From SOIV01 sp964435925 (GTDB taxonomy: Bacteria; Acidobacteriota; Aminicenantia; Aminicenantales; Aminicenantaceae): DNA of 15,228 nucleotides. Numbering within the stretch: position 1 is the first letter of the stretch; every line of letters starts with the position of its first letter. Below the pieces are notes generated by a model. It was given only the letters and a program-made list of their open reading frames with translations. It searched no databases and was not told the DNA's origin. Both the position numbers and the translations under genes were made by a program. This document shows positions 1 through 7,408 of the stretch, piece by piece. The DNA is taken from the NCBI GenBank assembly GCA_964435925.1, contig CAYTBG010000072.1:1-15228 (forward strand). Reading direction: 5' to 3'.

Positions 1-43
1 AGTAGAAAGTGCACTACATTTTGATGATTTGCATAAAAATGTG

Positions 44-72
44 TTGATTTTAAAGGTAGTTACGAGCATAAT
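44..72 (+). promoter_or_regulatory. Putative sigma70-type promoter for the beta-propeller gene
   Basis: TTGATT (-35, 44-49) and CATAAT (-10, 67-72) are separated by 17 bp. This matches the consensus at 4/6 and 5/6 positions. The start of transcription would fall near 79, leaving a leader of about 110 nt that contains the 110-129 palindrome. Confidence 0.4.
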
Positions 73-109
73 TTGATCTCAACTGTCAAAGATGGGTAAT
101 AGATAAGAT

Positions 110-129
110 GTGTTTGATAAATCAAACAC
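110..129. promoter_or_regulatory. 20-bp perfect palindrome, operator-like
   Basis: The sequence GTGTTTGAT-AA-ATCAAACAC is a perfect inverted repeat of 9 bp arms around AA. It sits about 60 bp before the beta-propeller start codon. The size and symmetry fit a binding site for a dimeric HTH regulator (inference). It could instead form a small hairpin in the mRNA leader, but there is no T-run to suggest a terminator. Confidence 0.4.
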
Positions 130-190
130 GTGCGAATAATAAAAGTGCAGATTTGATAAGTAAAGCCTCTACAACAATAAGGAGAAACCA

Positions 191-1312
191 ATGAAAAAAA
201 TATTTTCTATGACTCTGGCATTCCTTCTTGCTATCTTCATCTTCAGCCCCGTTAGGGCAGAAAAGATCCAGGTTAATACTGTCGATGGAATTCAAGTCAT
301 TAAAAATCCGAAAAAGCCTGCTCCTCCAAAAGGCGCTCTGATCAAAATGATTCTCGAAGAAGATTTCACAATAGGAGAAGGGGAATCAGAGGAGGAAATG
401 TTTTCTGAGATAACTTCTGTTGCAGTCGATAATGATGGCAATATTTATATTCTTGACCGAAAGGAGAAAAAGGTTAAAGTTTTTGACAGTGCAGGGAAGT
501 TTATAAGGAAATTCGGAAAACAAGGTCAGGGGCCAGGGGAAATGAATATGCCAATAGCTGTCCAGGTTACCCCAAATAATGAGCTGGTTGTTGAAGATGT
601 TGTCAACCGGAAATTAATGTTTTTCTCTTCTGAAGGAGAATTTCTGCAAAGCATCTCGACAGCCAAGGCCGCTGGTTTAGCTGCTATTGTGCTTGATTCT
701 AAGGGAAATTTAATCGGTCAGGCGGTTGTTCCTGCTGAAAAAAAACTAATCCGGGAAGTAAAAAAATATGACAAAGATTTAAATCCTCTTTTTACTATTG
801 ATGCTATCGATTTTACGAGCATTATTGAGGGCAAAATTAATCCTTATCGTTTAGCCTTATTCTATGTTCTGGGCAGAGAAGATAATATTATCTACGGATA
901 CCCTGAGGAATACGAGATTGAGATATTTAATCCAGAAGGGAAACTGATCAGAAGGATATTGAAAGAATATGATCCTGTGAAAATTACAAAAGAAGACCAG
1001 GAAGAATTCATGGATAGACTTCCGGCTGAAGCGGCCGTGATCAAAGATAGGATAGAGTTTCCAAAATCGTTTCCCGCCTATCAAAGCTTCTCGCGTGATG
1101 AGCAAGGAAGAATATTTGTGAGAACATTTGAGAAAGGGAAAAAAGAGAGAGAGTATTTCTTTGATGTCTTTGACGCAGAGGGACTATATATAACGAAGAT
1201 TCCTCTTGATGTTGATCCCAAAATCTGGAAAGGAGAGAAGTTGTACTCAATAAAGGAGAACGAGGACGGATTCCAGATTCTCAGATGCTCCAGCATCCGC
1301 TGGGAAAAATAG
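191..1312 (+). CDS. Exported six-bladed beta-propeller (NHL-like) protein
   Basis: This 373-residue protein begins with a clear Sec signal peptide: two lysines, a hydrophobic stretch to about residue 19, and a likely cleavage after Val-Arg-Ala (21-23). The rest shows propeller-blade patterns of the NHL/DUF4934 type, for example DGNIYILDRKEKKVKVFD near 80-97 followed by GKFIRKFGKQGQGPGEM, the hallmark blade loop of this family. Further blades follow near 129-155 and 166-205. It is expected to act in the periplasm or at the cell surface as a ligand-binding or scaffold protein; no catalytic residues can be named. The start is supported by AAGGAG 7 nt upstream. No partner gene is adjacent on the same strand within 190 bp, so it may be monocistronic. 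Family assignment is fairly secure; the role is unknown. Confidence 0.85.
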   Translation: MKKIFSMTLAFLLAIFIFSPVRAEKIQVNTVDGIQVIKNPKKPAPPKGALIKMILEEDFTIGEGESEEEMFSEITSVAVDNDGNIYILDRKEKKVKVFDSAGKFIRKFGKQGQGPGEMNMPIAVQVTPNNELVVEDVVNRKLMFFSSEGEFLQSISTAKAAGLAAIVLDSKGNLIGQAVVPAEKKLIREVKKYDKDLNPLFTIDAIDFTSIIEGKINPYRLALFYVLGREDNIIYGYPEEYEIEIFNPEGKLIRRILKEYDPVKITKEDQEEFMDRLPAEAAVIKDRIEFPKSFPAYQSFSRDEQGRIFVRTFEKGKKEREYFFDVFDAEGLYITKIPLDVDPKIWKGEKLYSIKENEDGFQILRCSSIRWEK

Positions 1313-1506
1313 CCTGCTGTTTACCCTGCGTTATCTCGCTGGATTTTAATCCGCCCTCTAATAAAGTGACATAGAGAATAAAACTATAAATATATTGCCA
1401 AAATTAACGTTGAATTTATGGGATCTCCAAAAATTCCAGTTCTAATATAAAAGGGAAGTAGTAACTAAATTTTGACTTAATTCCGCATTTTATTTATCTT
1501 CTATTC
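1313..1506. other. Intergenic region with promoter of the cofactor-maturation genes
   Basis: No gene is seen in these 194 bases. A short GGATT/AATCC inverted repeat occurs near 1340-1352 but lacks a T-run, so I do not call a terminator. The 3' end holds the promoter listed separately. Confidence 0.4.
1472..1500 (+). promoter_or_regulatory. Putative promoter giving a leaderless NTPase mRNA
   Basis: TTGACT (-35, 1472-1477) and TATCTT (-10, 1495-1500) are spaced by exactly 17 bp. The predicted transcription start, about 7 nt downstream, falls on the ATG at 1507. No Shine-Dalgarno sequence lies between the -10 box and the ATG, which fits a leaderless transcript. Confidence 0.45.
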
Positions 1507-2040
1507 ATGATTTTTATATTGACGGGTCCCGTTCATTCTGGAAAGACCACTATGTTGAAAAGAATAGTCCTGGAGCTAAAGAGACAAGGATACAGACTAG
1601 AGGGTTTTTTGAGCGAAGCTGTGTGGAAGAAAGAAGAGACTGCCGGTTACGATTTATTTAATTTGAAAAAAGAGAGATCGATCCCGCTTATCCGCAGAAC
1701 AGGAGAGAAAGAATGGCAAAAAATTGGCTCGTATTTCTTTATCCCTCAAAGCTTGGCCGAGGCTGAAAAAATAATTCTTCGGGGAAAAGAAGCTGATATT
1801 CTTGTCGTGGATGAGGTCGGACCCCTGGAATCATCAGGAAGAGGATTTTGGCCAGCCCTTAAGCAAGTGGCTTTTCAGCCCTTAACAAGCTATATTCTTG
1901 TTATAAGAAAAAATATCATCAAGGATTTTCTGGCGATGCTGGGCAAGAGTGAGGTCAAAATATTTGATATTAAAGACAAAGATATTCTTGCTCAATTGAT
2001 TGAAGAAATTAAAATTGAAAAAAAAGGCCAAAGAACCTAA
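1507..2040 (+). CDS. THEP1-like nucleoside triphosphatase of a molybdoenzyme cluster
   Basis: The 177-residue product is a small P-loop NTPase. Walker A is GPVHSGKT at residues 7-14, directly after a first beta-strand, and Walker B is ILVVDEVGPLE near 98-108 (Asp102, Glu103). This Walker B with a following GPLE is characteristic of the COG1618/THEP1 (NTPase_1) family, normally 170-190 residues. The family hydrolyses NTPs in vitro; its cellular role is poorly known, but members recur next to xdhC and mobA-like genes. Here it heads such a set, ending 12 bp before xdhC, which suggests a part in molybdenum cofactor delivery (inference). The ATG has no ribosome site and coincides with the predicted transcription start, so translation is probably leaderless. 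Confidence 0.8.
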   Translation: MIFILTGPVHSGKTTMLKRIVLELKRQGYRLEGFLSEAVWKKEETAGYDLFNLKKERSIPLIRRTGEKEWQKIGSYFFIPQSLAEAEKIILRGKEADILVVDEVGPLESSGRGFWPALKQVAFQPLTSYILVIRKNIIKDFLAMLGKSEVKIFDIKDKDILAQLIEEIKIEKKGQRT

Positions 2041-2052
2041 GATGCAGATGAT

Positions 2053-3141
2053 ATGAAAAGCATCTATGTTTGTCTTCTCGAGGGGCTTACAGAGCAGAAA
2101 CCTCTGGTTTTAGCTACAAACGTAGCAACAAAGGGCTCAACTCCCCAGGTGCCTGGAGCCTCAGCTTTGTTTTCATCCAAAGGACTCCTTGAGGGAACCC
2201 TGGGAGGTGGACTTTTAGAAGCAGATGCTCAAAGAAAAGCTTTAAAAACTCTGAAGAAAAAGGCCTCACTACTCTCCGAATTTAGCCTTAAAGATGACAT
2301 ATCTTCGGAGGAAGGAGCCATCTGTGGAGGTGAAGTTAAGATCCTTATTGATGCCTGTCCTGAAGAAAATAGAGGCGCGTTCCAGGCTTTAAACCAATCT
2401 CTTATTAAGCGGGAACCAGGCGTCTTAGCCACCTTCATAAACAGGATTTCTGAAGAAAAAGTATCTCTTTCCCGGCGTTGGACGGAGAGAAAAGAGAAAT
2501 TCGCGGCAGATCCTGGTGCGCATCTTTCCCTCTTTAAAAAGGAGATCAGAAAAGCTTTTTTAGAAGGCAGGCCATTCTTCTTGAAAATAAAGAAAGAAAT
2601 ATTCCCTGAAAAAGCAAAAGAGAGATTCCTTTTTTTAGAACCCATTTTCCCCTTGCCTCTACTGGTTATTGCCGGTGCAGGTCACGTCGGTCAGGCGGTG
2701 ACTCATTTAGGAAGTCTCTTGAATTTTGAAGTAACTGTAATAGACGACAGGCCTGAATTTGCCAATAAAGAAAAGCTTCCTGATGCGGATCATATAATTG
2801 TTGATGAAATCGAGAACGCTATCCAGAATTTTCCCATATCTTCTGATACATATTTTGTAATTGTTACTCGAGGACACAAACAGGACGGGGCAGCTTTGCG
2901 GCAATGCATATCTTCTGAAGCTTCTTATATTGGTATGATCGGGAGTGATCGTAAAATTAAGCTTATGCGAAAGAAATTTCTGGAAGAGGGATGGGCCACT
3001 TCCCGCCAGTTTGATCGTGTTTGTGCTCCGATTGGTATCGATATCCAATCAAAAACTGTGGAGGAGATCGCCATAAGCATCGCAGCTCAACTTGTTCTTG
3101 TCCGTGGCCAAATCCAAGAAAAAAGGAAGGAGATAGAATGA
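2053..3141 (+). CDS. xdhC: XdhC/CoxI family molybdenum cofactor insertion protein
   Basis: The 362-residue protein has the two domains of the XdhC family. The N-terminal XdhC_CoxI domain carries ATKGSTPQVPGA (25-36), a Gly-rich GTLGGGLLEADA (48-59) and the conserved Cys-Gly-Gly at 91-93. The C-terminal Rossmann domain starts with LLVIAGAGHVGQAV (about 203-216) and includes VIDDRPEF, VTRGHKQD and YIGMIGSDRK. In characterised relatives, XdhC binds the molybdenum cofactor, supports its sulfuration, and hands it to the large subunit of xanthine dehydrogenase-type enzymes in the cytoplasm. It follows the NTPase by 12 bp with no strong ribosome site, so translation is likely coupled. Its stop overlaps the next start as ATGA. 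The probable client is the molybdopterin subunit encoded convergently at 3850-6006. Confidence 0.9.
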   Translation: MKSIYVCLLEGLTEQKPLVLATNVATKGSTPQVPGASALFSSKGLLEGTLGGGLLEADAQRKALKTLKKKASLLSEFSLKDDISSEEGAICGGEVKILIDACPEENRGAFQALNQSLIKREPGVLATFINRISEEKVSLSRRWTERKEKFAADPGAHLSLFKKEIRKAFLEGRPFFLKIKKEIFPEKAKERFLFLEPIFPLPLLVIAGAGHVGQAVTHLGSLLNFEVTVIDDRPEFANKEKLPDADHIIVDEIENAIQNFPISSDTYFVIVTRGHKQDGAALRQCISSEASYIGMIGSDRKIKLMRKKFLEEGWATSRQFDRVCAPIGIDIQSKTVEEIAISIAAQLVLVRGQIQEKRKEIE

Positions 3142-3725
3142 TCTGGGCCATGATTTTAGCTGCTGGGGAATCCAAAAGGATGGGAAAACCTAAGCTTCTT
3201 CTACCTTACGGAGAAAAAACCATAATTGAGACAATCGTCGAGACTGTTGTCTCATCGAACGTTGAAAACACTTTAGTCATTCTTGGGTCAAGCCGAAAAA
3301 AGATAGAGGAGAAGATCAAGAATTCTCCTGCAAAGATTGTCTATAATCGTGATTTTCGGAGCGGGATGCTTTCATCCGTCCAATGTGGATTTAAGGCAGT
3401 GCCCGAGGAAACCCGGGCAGTTCTGGTTGTGCTTGGTGACCAACCGAAAATATCGACAACCGTCATTAACAAGCTTATAGATGCCTATAAAAGCACAGGA
3501 AAAGGGATTGTTCTACCTGTCTATAAAAAGGAGAGGGGACATCCTGTTCTTATTGACGTGAAATACGGGGGGGAAGTGGAAAACCTGAATCCTGAGGTTG
3601 GTCTTCGGGGGACGGTCTATAATCACCCTGAAGACATACTGGAGGTTGATATAGAAACACCTAGCATATTCCAGGATATTGATGATGAGTCGGATTATAA
3701 GAGAGAATTAAAGAATAAAGAATAA
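3138..3725 (+). CDS. MobA/MocA-like molybdenum cofactor nucleotidyltransferase
   Basis: The 195-residue protein is an NTP_transf_3-type transferase. The nucleotide-binding loop LAAGESKRMGKPKLLLP is at residues 7-23, the metal-binding VVLGDQP is near 97-103, and RGHPVLI at 133-139 is typical of MocA-like enzymes. Characterised MocA adds CMP to molybdopterin (and MobA adds GMP), giving the dinucleotide cofactor used by xanthine dehydrogenase-family enzymes. CTP use is favoured by the context but cannot be proved from sequence. An open frame extends upstream to 3021, but the start at 3138 is preferred: it has AAGGAAGGAG just upstream, overlaps the xdhC stop as ATGA, and places the loop at the expected N-terminus. 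It is last in the three-gene plus-strand set. Confidence 0.88.
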   Translation: MIWAMILAAGESKRMGKPKLLLPYGEKTIIETIVETVVSSNVENTLVILGSSRKKIEEKIKNSPAKIVYNRDFRSGMLSSVQCGFKAVPEETRAVLVVLGDQPKISTTVINKLIDAYKSTGKGIVLPVYKKERGHPVLIDVKYGGEVENLNPEVGLRGTVYNHPEDILEVDIETPSIFQDIDDESDYKRELKNKE

Positions 3726-3849
3726 AAAAATAGGAAATTCGTTTTCTCTGTCGCGTAAAAACTTCACAATGTTCACCGACTGATATGCGGGGATATATCT
3801 ATCACGCTAAAAAAAAGCCTGGTCAACGGAACGAATAAGTGAGCCCAGC

Positions 3850-6006
3850 CTATGGCAATGCCGCTCTGATGCGTTCAGGAGTCATCGGAAGTTGGAAGAG
3901 CCTTGCTCCGACAGCATCGTAAATCGCATTGGCAATCACTGCACCCATGCAAATGATAGGTGGCTCTCCACCTCCCTGGGGAGGAGAATCTTTAGCGTCG
4001 ATCAATACTGTCTCAATTTTGGGAAGCCAGGAGAAGCGTGGTATTTCATACGTATCAAAATTGAGGTCAAAAATTTCTCCACCCTTGAAATGGATTTCTT
4101 CAGTAAGAGCATAGCCCAGTCCCATCGTGATGCAGCCTTCTATCTGCATTTTCGCTCCCTCGGGATTAATCGAGAGACCCATATCCTGAGCACAGACAAC
4201 ACGCTTAACCTGAACAGCTCCTTTCTTCTTATCGACCTCAACTTCAGCTATGTGGGCCACATAAGTGCCCGCATCAATACCCAAAGATATGCCATAACCA
4301 CGGCCGTTTGCTGCTTTGGATTTAGTCCAGCTGAATTTCTCCGCAGCAGCGGTGAGAACTCCAAGCATTCTTTTGTCCTTTAGATTCTTCAGGCGGAATT
4401 CCAGAGGATCTATGCCTGCTTTTGAAGCCATGATGTCAATCTGCGATTCTCTGGCAAAGGTGTTGGTGTTGTTGCCAGGTGCTCGCCAAGCTCCTGTGCC
4501 GAAGGGGTGGGAACCAGGAGTACCCCGCCAGCCTCCTCCAGTGGAGGCCGTTCGATGATGAGGGATATCATAAAATTGTTGAGAACCTCTTTCCCCCGCG
4601 AAATAAACTATATAATCCCAGAGAAAAATTTTACCCGAGTCCTTGACTCCCGATTTTATTTTAACAATTGCTGCTGGCCGGAAGGTATCATTAAAGAATT
4701 CTTCGGCGCGGCTCCAGGCAACCTGGACAGGTTTTCCGGTTAATTTTGCTAACCGAGCTGCTTCCACAGCCTGCATGTTTCTGGTTTTTCCTCCAAAACC
4801 TCCTCCTACAAAGGGAGGGATGATGCGGACATTCTTGGAAGGAAAGCCCAGAGCCTGGGCTATTTCCTCCTGGGCAGGGAAGGGCGTTTGAGTAGAAGCC
4901 CAGACTGTGGCTTTATTGCCCTCGATTTTTGCCACGGCTGTATGGGGCTCTATTGGGGCATGAGCGACATAACTATTCAAGTATGTTTCCTCAATAATAT
5001 CGGTTGAGAGCTTTTCTCCTGTCTTGATATTTCCTCCCTGGGCTACTACTTCTCCTTCTGGGGCAACGTTAAGCAAGTGATCGAAAATTGTCTTATCGTC
5101 TACCTTCGCTTCTGGTAAATCAAATTGCGCTTTGACTTTTGCTAAGGCTTTTTCAGCCTCATCTGGATGTTTGTGGAGGACCGCAATCAAATCGCCGTCC
5201 TTTACTACCCGGACTTCCTTCATTTTTTCCGCTGCAGAAGTATCCACACTCTTTATTTTTGCCCCGTGGGCAGGAGGTCTTAAAATCCTGGCAGACAGCA
5301 TACCAGGTAGACGGATATCGCCCGCAAACATAGCTTTGCCAGTGACTTTTTCTGGCGCATCTGTTCGTGAAGTGGGCTTGTTAACTATAGTAAATTCTGA
5401 CACAGCTTCTAAGGTTGCTTTTCTATTTAATTTCTTTGCAATTTTTTTACCTTTGGTCAGTTGGGCATAAGTAACCTTATTTTTGCTCTGTGTTTTGTCA
5501 AATATTACCCCGTCCTTTGCTTTCAGTTTGTTCAGAGGTGTCTGAAGATATTCAGCCGCCAGCTCCATCAAAACTGCTCTGGCTTTTGCGGCGGCTTCTC
5601 TGAGAGGGGGTCCGAAGAAGCGGGTGGTCATGGAACCGAAAGTCCCCATGTCCCAAGGACAGAGGTCTGTATCTCCCATGACCATGTCAACTGAACTAAA
5701 GGATACTTCCAGTTCATCTGCTAACATCTGGGCCAGTGAGATTATGACACCCTGGCCCATCTCAATCTTACCTGTGAAGCAGCTGACTCTGCCATCCTCT
5801 CCGATTTTAAGAAAAGCATTGAAATCTTCGGGAAGCTCTGGGCGAAACCTTCTGCGGCGTGTTTCTTGCAGCAGGGCTTCAGCGTCTCTTATAGAGACGA
5901 GGATTACGATTCCTCCACCGAACAGTTTAATGAATTCCCGTCGGTCAAGGGGGAAATGGGCTTTTATATCACTAAAATCAAGGTCCATATAATCATCTTC
6001 TTTCAT
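3850..6006 (-). CDS. Molybdopterin-binding large subunit, xanthine dehydrogenase family (IorB-like), with RR motif
   Basis: The 718-residue product matches the large subunit of xanthine dehydrogenase/aldehyde oxidoreductase-type enzymes, closest in layout to the IorB (isoquinoline 1-oxidoreductase beta) group. An N-terminal twin-arginine motif, DRREFIK (21-27), precedes Gly-rich hydrophobic residues, which points to Tat export. FNAFLKIGEDG and EMGQGV open the first molybdopterin half near 62-86. VGGGFGGK at about 400-407 is the conserved cofactor loop, GAWRAPG follows near 505-511, and GGGEPP near the C-terminus supplies the presumed catalytic Glu (about 681). Substrate cannot be told; hydroxylation of a heterocycle or aldehyde is the family chemistry. 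The frame is open further upstream to 6084, but ATG 6006 has GGAGGGAAGAG before it and overlaps the [2Fe-2S] subunit stop as ATGA. No FAD subunit gene is nearby. Confidence 0.9.
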   Translation of the reverse strand: MKEDDYMDLDFSDIKAHFPLDRREFIKLFGGGIVILVSIRDAEALLQETRRRRFRPELPEDFNAFLKIGEDGRVSCFTGKIEMGQGVIISLAQMLADELEVSFSSVDMVMGDTDLCPWDMGTFGSMTTRFFGPPLREAAAKARAVLMELAAEYLQTPLNKLKAKDGVIFDKTQSKNKVTYAQLTKGKKIAKKLNRKATLEAVSEFTIVNKPTSRTDAPEKVTGKAMFAGDIRLPGMLSARILRPPAHGAKIKSVDTSAAEKMKEVRVVKDGDLIAVLHKHPDEAEKALAKVKAQFDLPEAKVDDKTIFDHLLNVAPEGEVVAQGGNIKTGEKLSTDIIEETYLNSYVAHAPIEPHTAVAKIEGNKATVWASTQTPFPAQEEIAQALGFPSKNVRIIPPFVGGGFGGKTRNMQAVEAARLAKLTGKPVQVAWSRAEEFFNDTFRPAAIVKIKSGVKDSGKIFLWDYIVYFAGERGSQQFYDIPHHRTASTGGGWRGTPGSHPFGTGAWRAPGNNTNTFARESQIDIMASKAGIDPLEFRLKNLKDKRMLGVLTAAAEKFSWTKSKAANGRGYGISLGIDAGTYVAHIAEVEVDKKKGAVQVKRVVCAQDMGLSINPEGAKMQIEGCITMGLGYALTEEIHFKGGEIFDLNFDTYEIPRFSWLPKIETVLIDAKDSPPQGGGEPPIICMGAVIANAIYDAVGARLFQLPMTPERIRAALP

Positions 6007-6485
6007 CTCTTCCCTCCTCCATTCATTTCCTTGGCTGCGGTTTTGATAGCTTGAACAATTCGGGTATGTGATCCACAGCGGCATAAATTCTCATCCATAT
6101 TTTTAATGATATCTTCATGGGTAGGTCGAGGATTATTTAACAATAAACTGTAGGCATTGAGAATCATACCTGGAGTACAAAACCCACATTGAAGAGCATC
6201 GTGTTTTATGAATGCTTTCTGGAGGGGATGGAGGTTTCCGTTTTTGGCTAATCCTTCGATAGTCATTACCTCTTTTCCCTTAACGTCTTTTAGAGGCAAC
6301 TGACACGAGCGGATAGCCTTTTTGTTAACAAGGACAGTGCAAGCACCGCAGAAACCCTCTCCGCAACCGAATTTTGTTCCGGTAAGATTCAACTCAGAGC
6401 GTAAAGCCCATATAAGCATACGCTCACCGTCTACAGTCAATCGCGTGGGTTTGTCATTGAGCTTAAAATTAATGGTTTCTCTCAT
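6003..6485 (-). CDS. [2Fe-2S] small subunit of the molybdenum hydroxylase (IorA-like)
   Basis: This 160-residue protein has the complete two-cluster layout of the xanthine dehydrogenase-type iron-sulfur subunit. The N-terminal plant ferredoxin-like cluster uses Cys41, Cys46, Cys49 and Cys61 (CGEGFCGAC...C). The C-terminal cluster uses Cys100, Cys103, Cys135 and Cys137 (CGFC...CRC). It passes electrons from the molybdenum site to an external acceptor. It starts directly at the ferredoxin domain with no signal peptide, yet the 49-residue Tat-signal ORF just upstream overlaps its start by ATGA in another frame. Its own stop overlaps the large-subunit start in the same way. A GGGAGG ribosome site precedes the ATG. 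In related two-subunit enzymes the small subunit either carries its own Tat signal or is co-exported with the large one. Confidence 0.93.
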   Translation of the reverse strand: MRETINFKLNDKPTRLTVDGERMLIWALRSELNLTGTKFGCGEGFCGACTVLVNKKAIRSCQLPLKDVKGKEVMTIEGLAKNGNLHPLQKAFIKHDALQCGFCTPGMILNAYSLLLNNPRPTHEDIIKNMDENLCRCGSHTRIVQAIKTAAKEMNGGGKR

Positions 6486-6631
6486 GTTAATCCTCCCTTT
6501 GTTCGGAGAGAATCGATATCCTGAGCGAGGAGCTGGGGGACAACTGTTGCGCTTAAAGCTCCACCCCCGAATCCTTTTAAGAAATCCCTTCTTGTAAAAG
6601 TCTTTCTTTTCCTCTTTTTAGCCTTTTCCAT
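6482..6631 (-). CDS. 49-residue stand-alone Tat-signal ORF upstream of the [2Fe-2S] subunit
   Basis: A short ORF runs from ATG 6631 to TGA 6482. It reads MEKAKKRKRKTFTRRDFLKG and then FGGGALSATVVPQLLAQ plus a short polar tail. TRRDFLK at residues 13-19 is a near-consensus twin-arginine motif, followed by a Gly/Ala-rich h-region and a possible Ala-Gln cleavage site near 36. AGGAG sits 7 nt before the ATG. It lies 35 nt after the membrane-protein gene, and its TGA overlaps the ATG of the [2Fe-2S] subunit. Nothing but the signal is encoded. It may be a true signal-only peptide, a frameshifted leader of the [2Fe-2S] subunit (a -1 shift would fuse them with no stop between), or a sequence error. 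The ORF itself is clear; its function is not. Confidence 0.65.
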   Translation of the reverse strand: MEKAKKRKRKTFTRRDFLKGFGGGALSATVVPQLLAQDIDSLRTKGGLT

Positions 6632-6666
6632 TTTGCCTCTCCTTTTCAGGAAAAGATATTATTTGC

Positions 6667-7338
6667 TTATCCCAGCCTGATAAGAGTGATAATTGCTAAG
6701 CACAAGATGAGAGTTGCAGGTGAGACAAGATATCCAAGTTTTCTTGCTTGACTCAACTCATCAAGTTTAGTCTCTAAGGTTCTAATCTTCACTCCGGCCC
6801 GTAATCCAAGAGGAACAGTGACAAGGGAGATAAAAACAGCCAGAGGAGCATAGTAGAGGGAGAGGGGGTAGCCTGTTCCTTGAACAACACAGGCAGGGAT
6901 TCCTGTTGCATATTTCACGAGAGGAAAGAGGTTTACAGCTAAGAGGGCGGCCATCCCTCCCAAGAGAGCCTGGCTCCCAATCTTTTGTTTTCGTTTTTCA
7001 GTGAATATCGATATCAAAACCAAAAAGGCTGCTCCTTCCATCAGAAAGGCAAAAATAGGATTTGCTATGGCTCCATGCTGCACCGGCAGGGAAAGAAGGA
7101 GGGCGTCAAACATCTTAAAGAGGCTGGCCACGACGATGAGCAGAGCAACACCAAGGATTCTTCGAGTTAAGATCCAACTGGCAGCTATAAAGAAGAGAGC
7201 AACTCCTGTCATTATAGAACCGGAAAAAAGAGAAGCACAGCTTCGGAGCCCCATACCCAGGGCAGCTTCGGAAAAACCCCATACAGCTCCTAGCATTACA
7301 ACAATGCCCAGAGAAGATTTGGAAATGTTTTTTTCCAT
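6667..7338 (-). CDS. Unknown ~7-TM membrane protein, first gene of the molybdenum hydroxylase operon
   Basis: I do not recognise this 223-residue protein. It is strongly hydrophobic, with likely membrane segments near residues 11-31, 40-57, 62-82, 92-111, 124-140, 161-178 and 206-220, and a charged EKRKQK loop near 113-118. GAVWGFSEAALG near 17-28 and a Pro/Gly-rich fifth loop (TGIPACVVQGTGYP) are the most distinctive parts. No heme-ligand His pairs, Walker motifs or catalytic signature are evident. The start is supported by AAGGAGG just upstream. It is the first gene after a strong promoter and is followed after 35 nt by the Tat-signal ORF. Context suggests a part in membrane attachment, electron transfer or substrate/cofactor uptake for the molybdenum enzyme (inference). 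A loose resemblance to ECF-type S components is possible but unproved. Confidence 0.75.
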   Translation of the reverse strand: MEKNISKSSLGIVVMLGAVWGFSEAALGMGLRSCASLFSGSIMTGVALFFIAASWILTRRILGVALLIVVASLFKMFDALLLSLPVQHGAIANPIFAFLMEGAAFLVLISIFTEKRKQKIGSQALLGGMAALLAVNLFPLVKYATGIPACVVQGTGYPLSLYYAPLAVFISLVTVPLGLRAGVKIRTLETKLDELSQARKLGYLVSPATLILCLAIITLIRLG

Positions 7339-7361
7339 GCTTTCCTCCTTACATATTTGGT

Positions 7362-7402
7362 TTTATCATTCTAAATATTTAGGTTTATCATTCTAAATAT
7401 TT
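7362..7402 (-). repeat. Two tandem 22-bp units in the leader of the molybdenum hydroxylase operon
   Basis: Read on the minus strand, AAATATTTAGAATGATAAA occurs twice (7402-7384 and 7380-7362), identical over 19 bp with a 22-bp period. A third, decayed start (AAATATGTA) runs into the ribosome site. The pair begins at the predicted transcription start, so it would be either an operator pair two DNA turns apart or a repeated RNA element in the 5' leader. Confidence 0.7.
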
Positions 7403-7408
7403 TTCTGG

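Larger units (their letters stand above)
1..190. other. Upstream region of the beta-propeller gene
   Basis: No gene is seen here. It holds a possible plus-strand promoter (TTGATT at 44-49, 17-bp spacer, CATAAT at 67-72), a perfect 9-bp inverted repeat at 110-129, and the ribosome site AAGGAG just before the ATG at 191. A second weaker promoter could use TTGATA (114-119) inside the palindrome with TAATAA (137-142). The upstream gene, if any, lies outside the window. Confidence 0.4.

Noticed and set aside
3021..3137. N-terminal extension of the MobA/MocA-like gene
   Set aside because: It overlaps xdhC in another frame and encodes a low-complexity Cys/His/Lys-rich stretch; the ATG at 3138 has the ribosome site and the conserved N-terminus.
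3726..3849. Terminator between the two convergent operons
   Set aside because: A-runs are present (3723-3729, 3809-3816), but I found no convincing stem on either strand.
3892..5992. Several plus-strand ORFs of 60-160 codons across the molybdopterin subunit gene
   Set aside because: They lie opposite a clearly conserved minus-strand gene and have no recognisable motifs; they are shadows.
6007..6084. 26-codon N-terminal extension of the molybdopterin subunit
   Set aside because: It overlaps the [2Fe-2S] gene in another frame; ATG 6006 has GGAGGG upstream and leaves the RR motif close to the N-terminus.
7384..7402. The 22-bp repeats as a CRISPR array
   Set aside because: Only two copies with a 3-bp gap and no spacers; this is a tandem repeat in a promoter leader.
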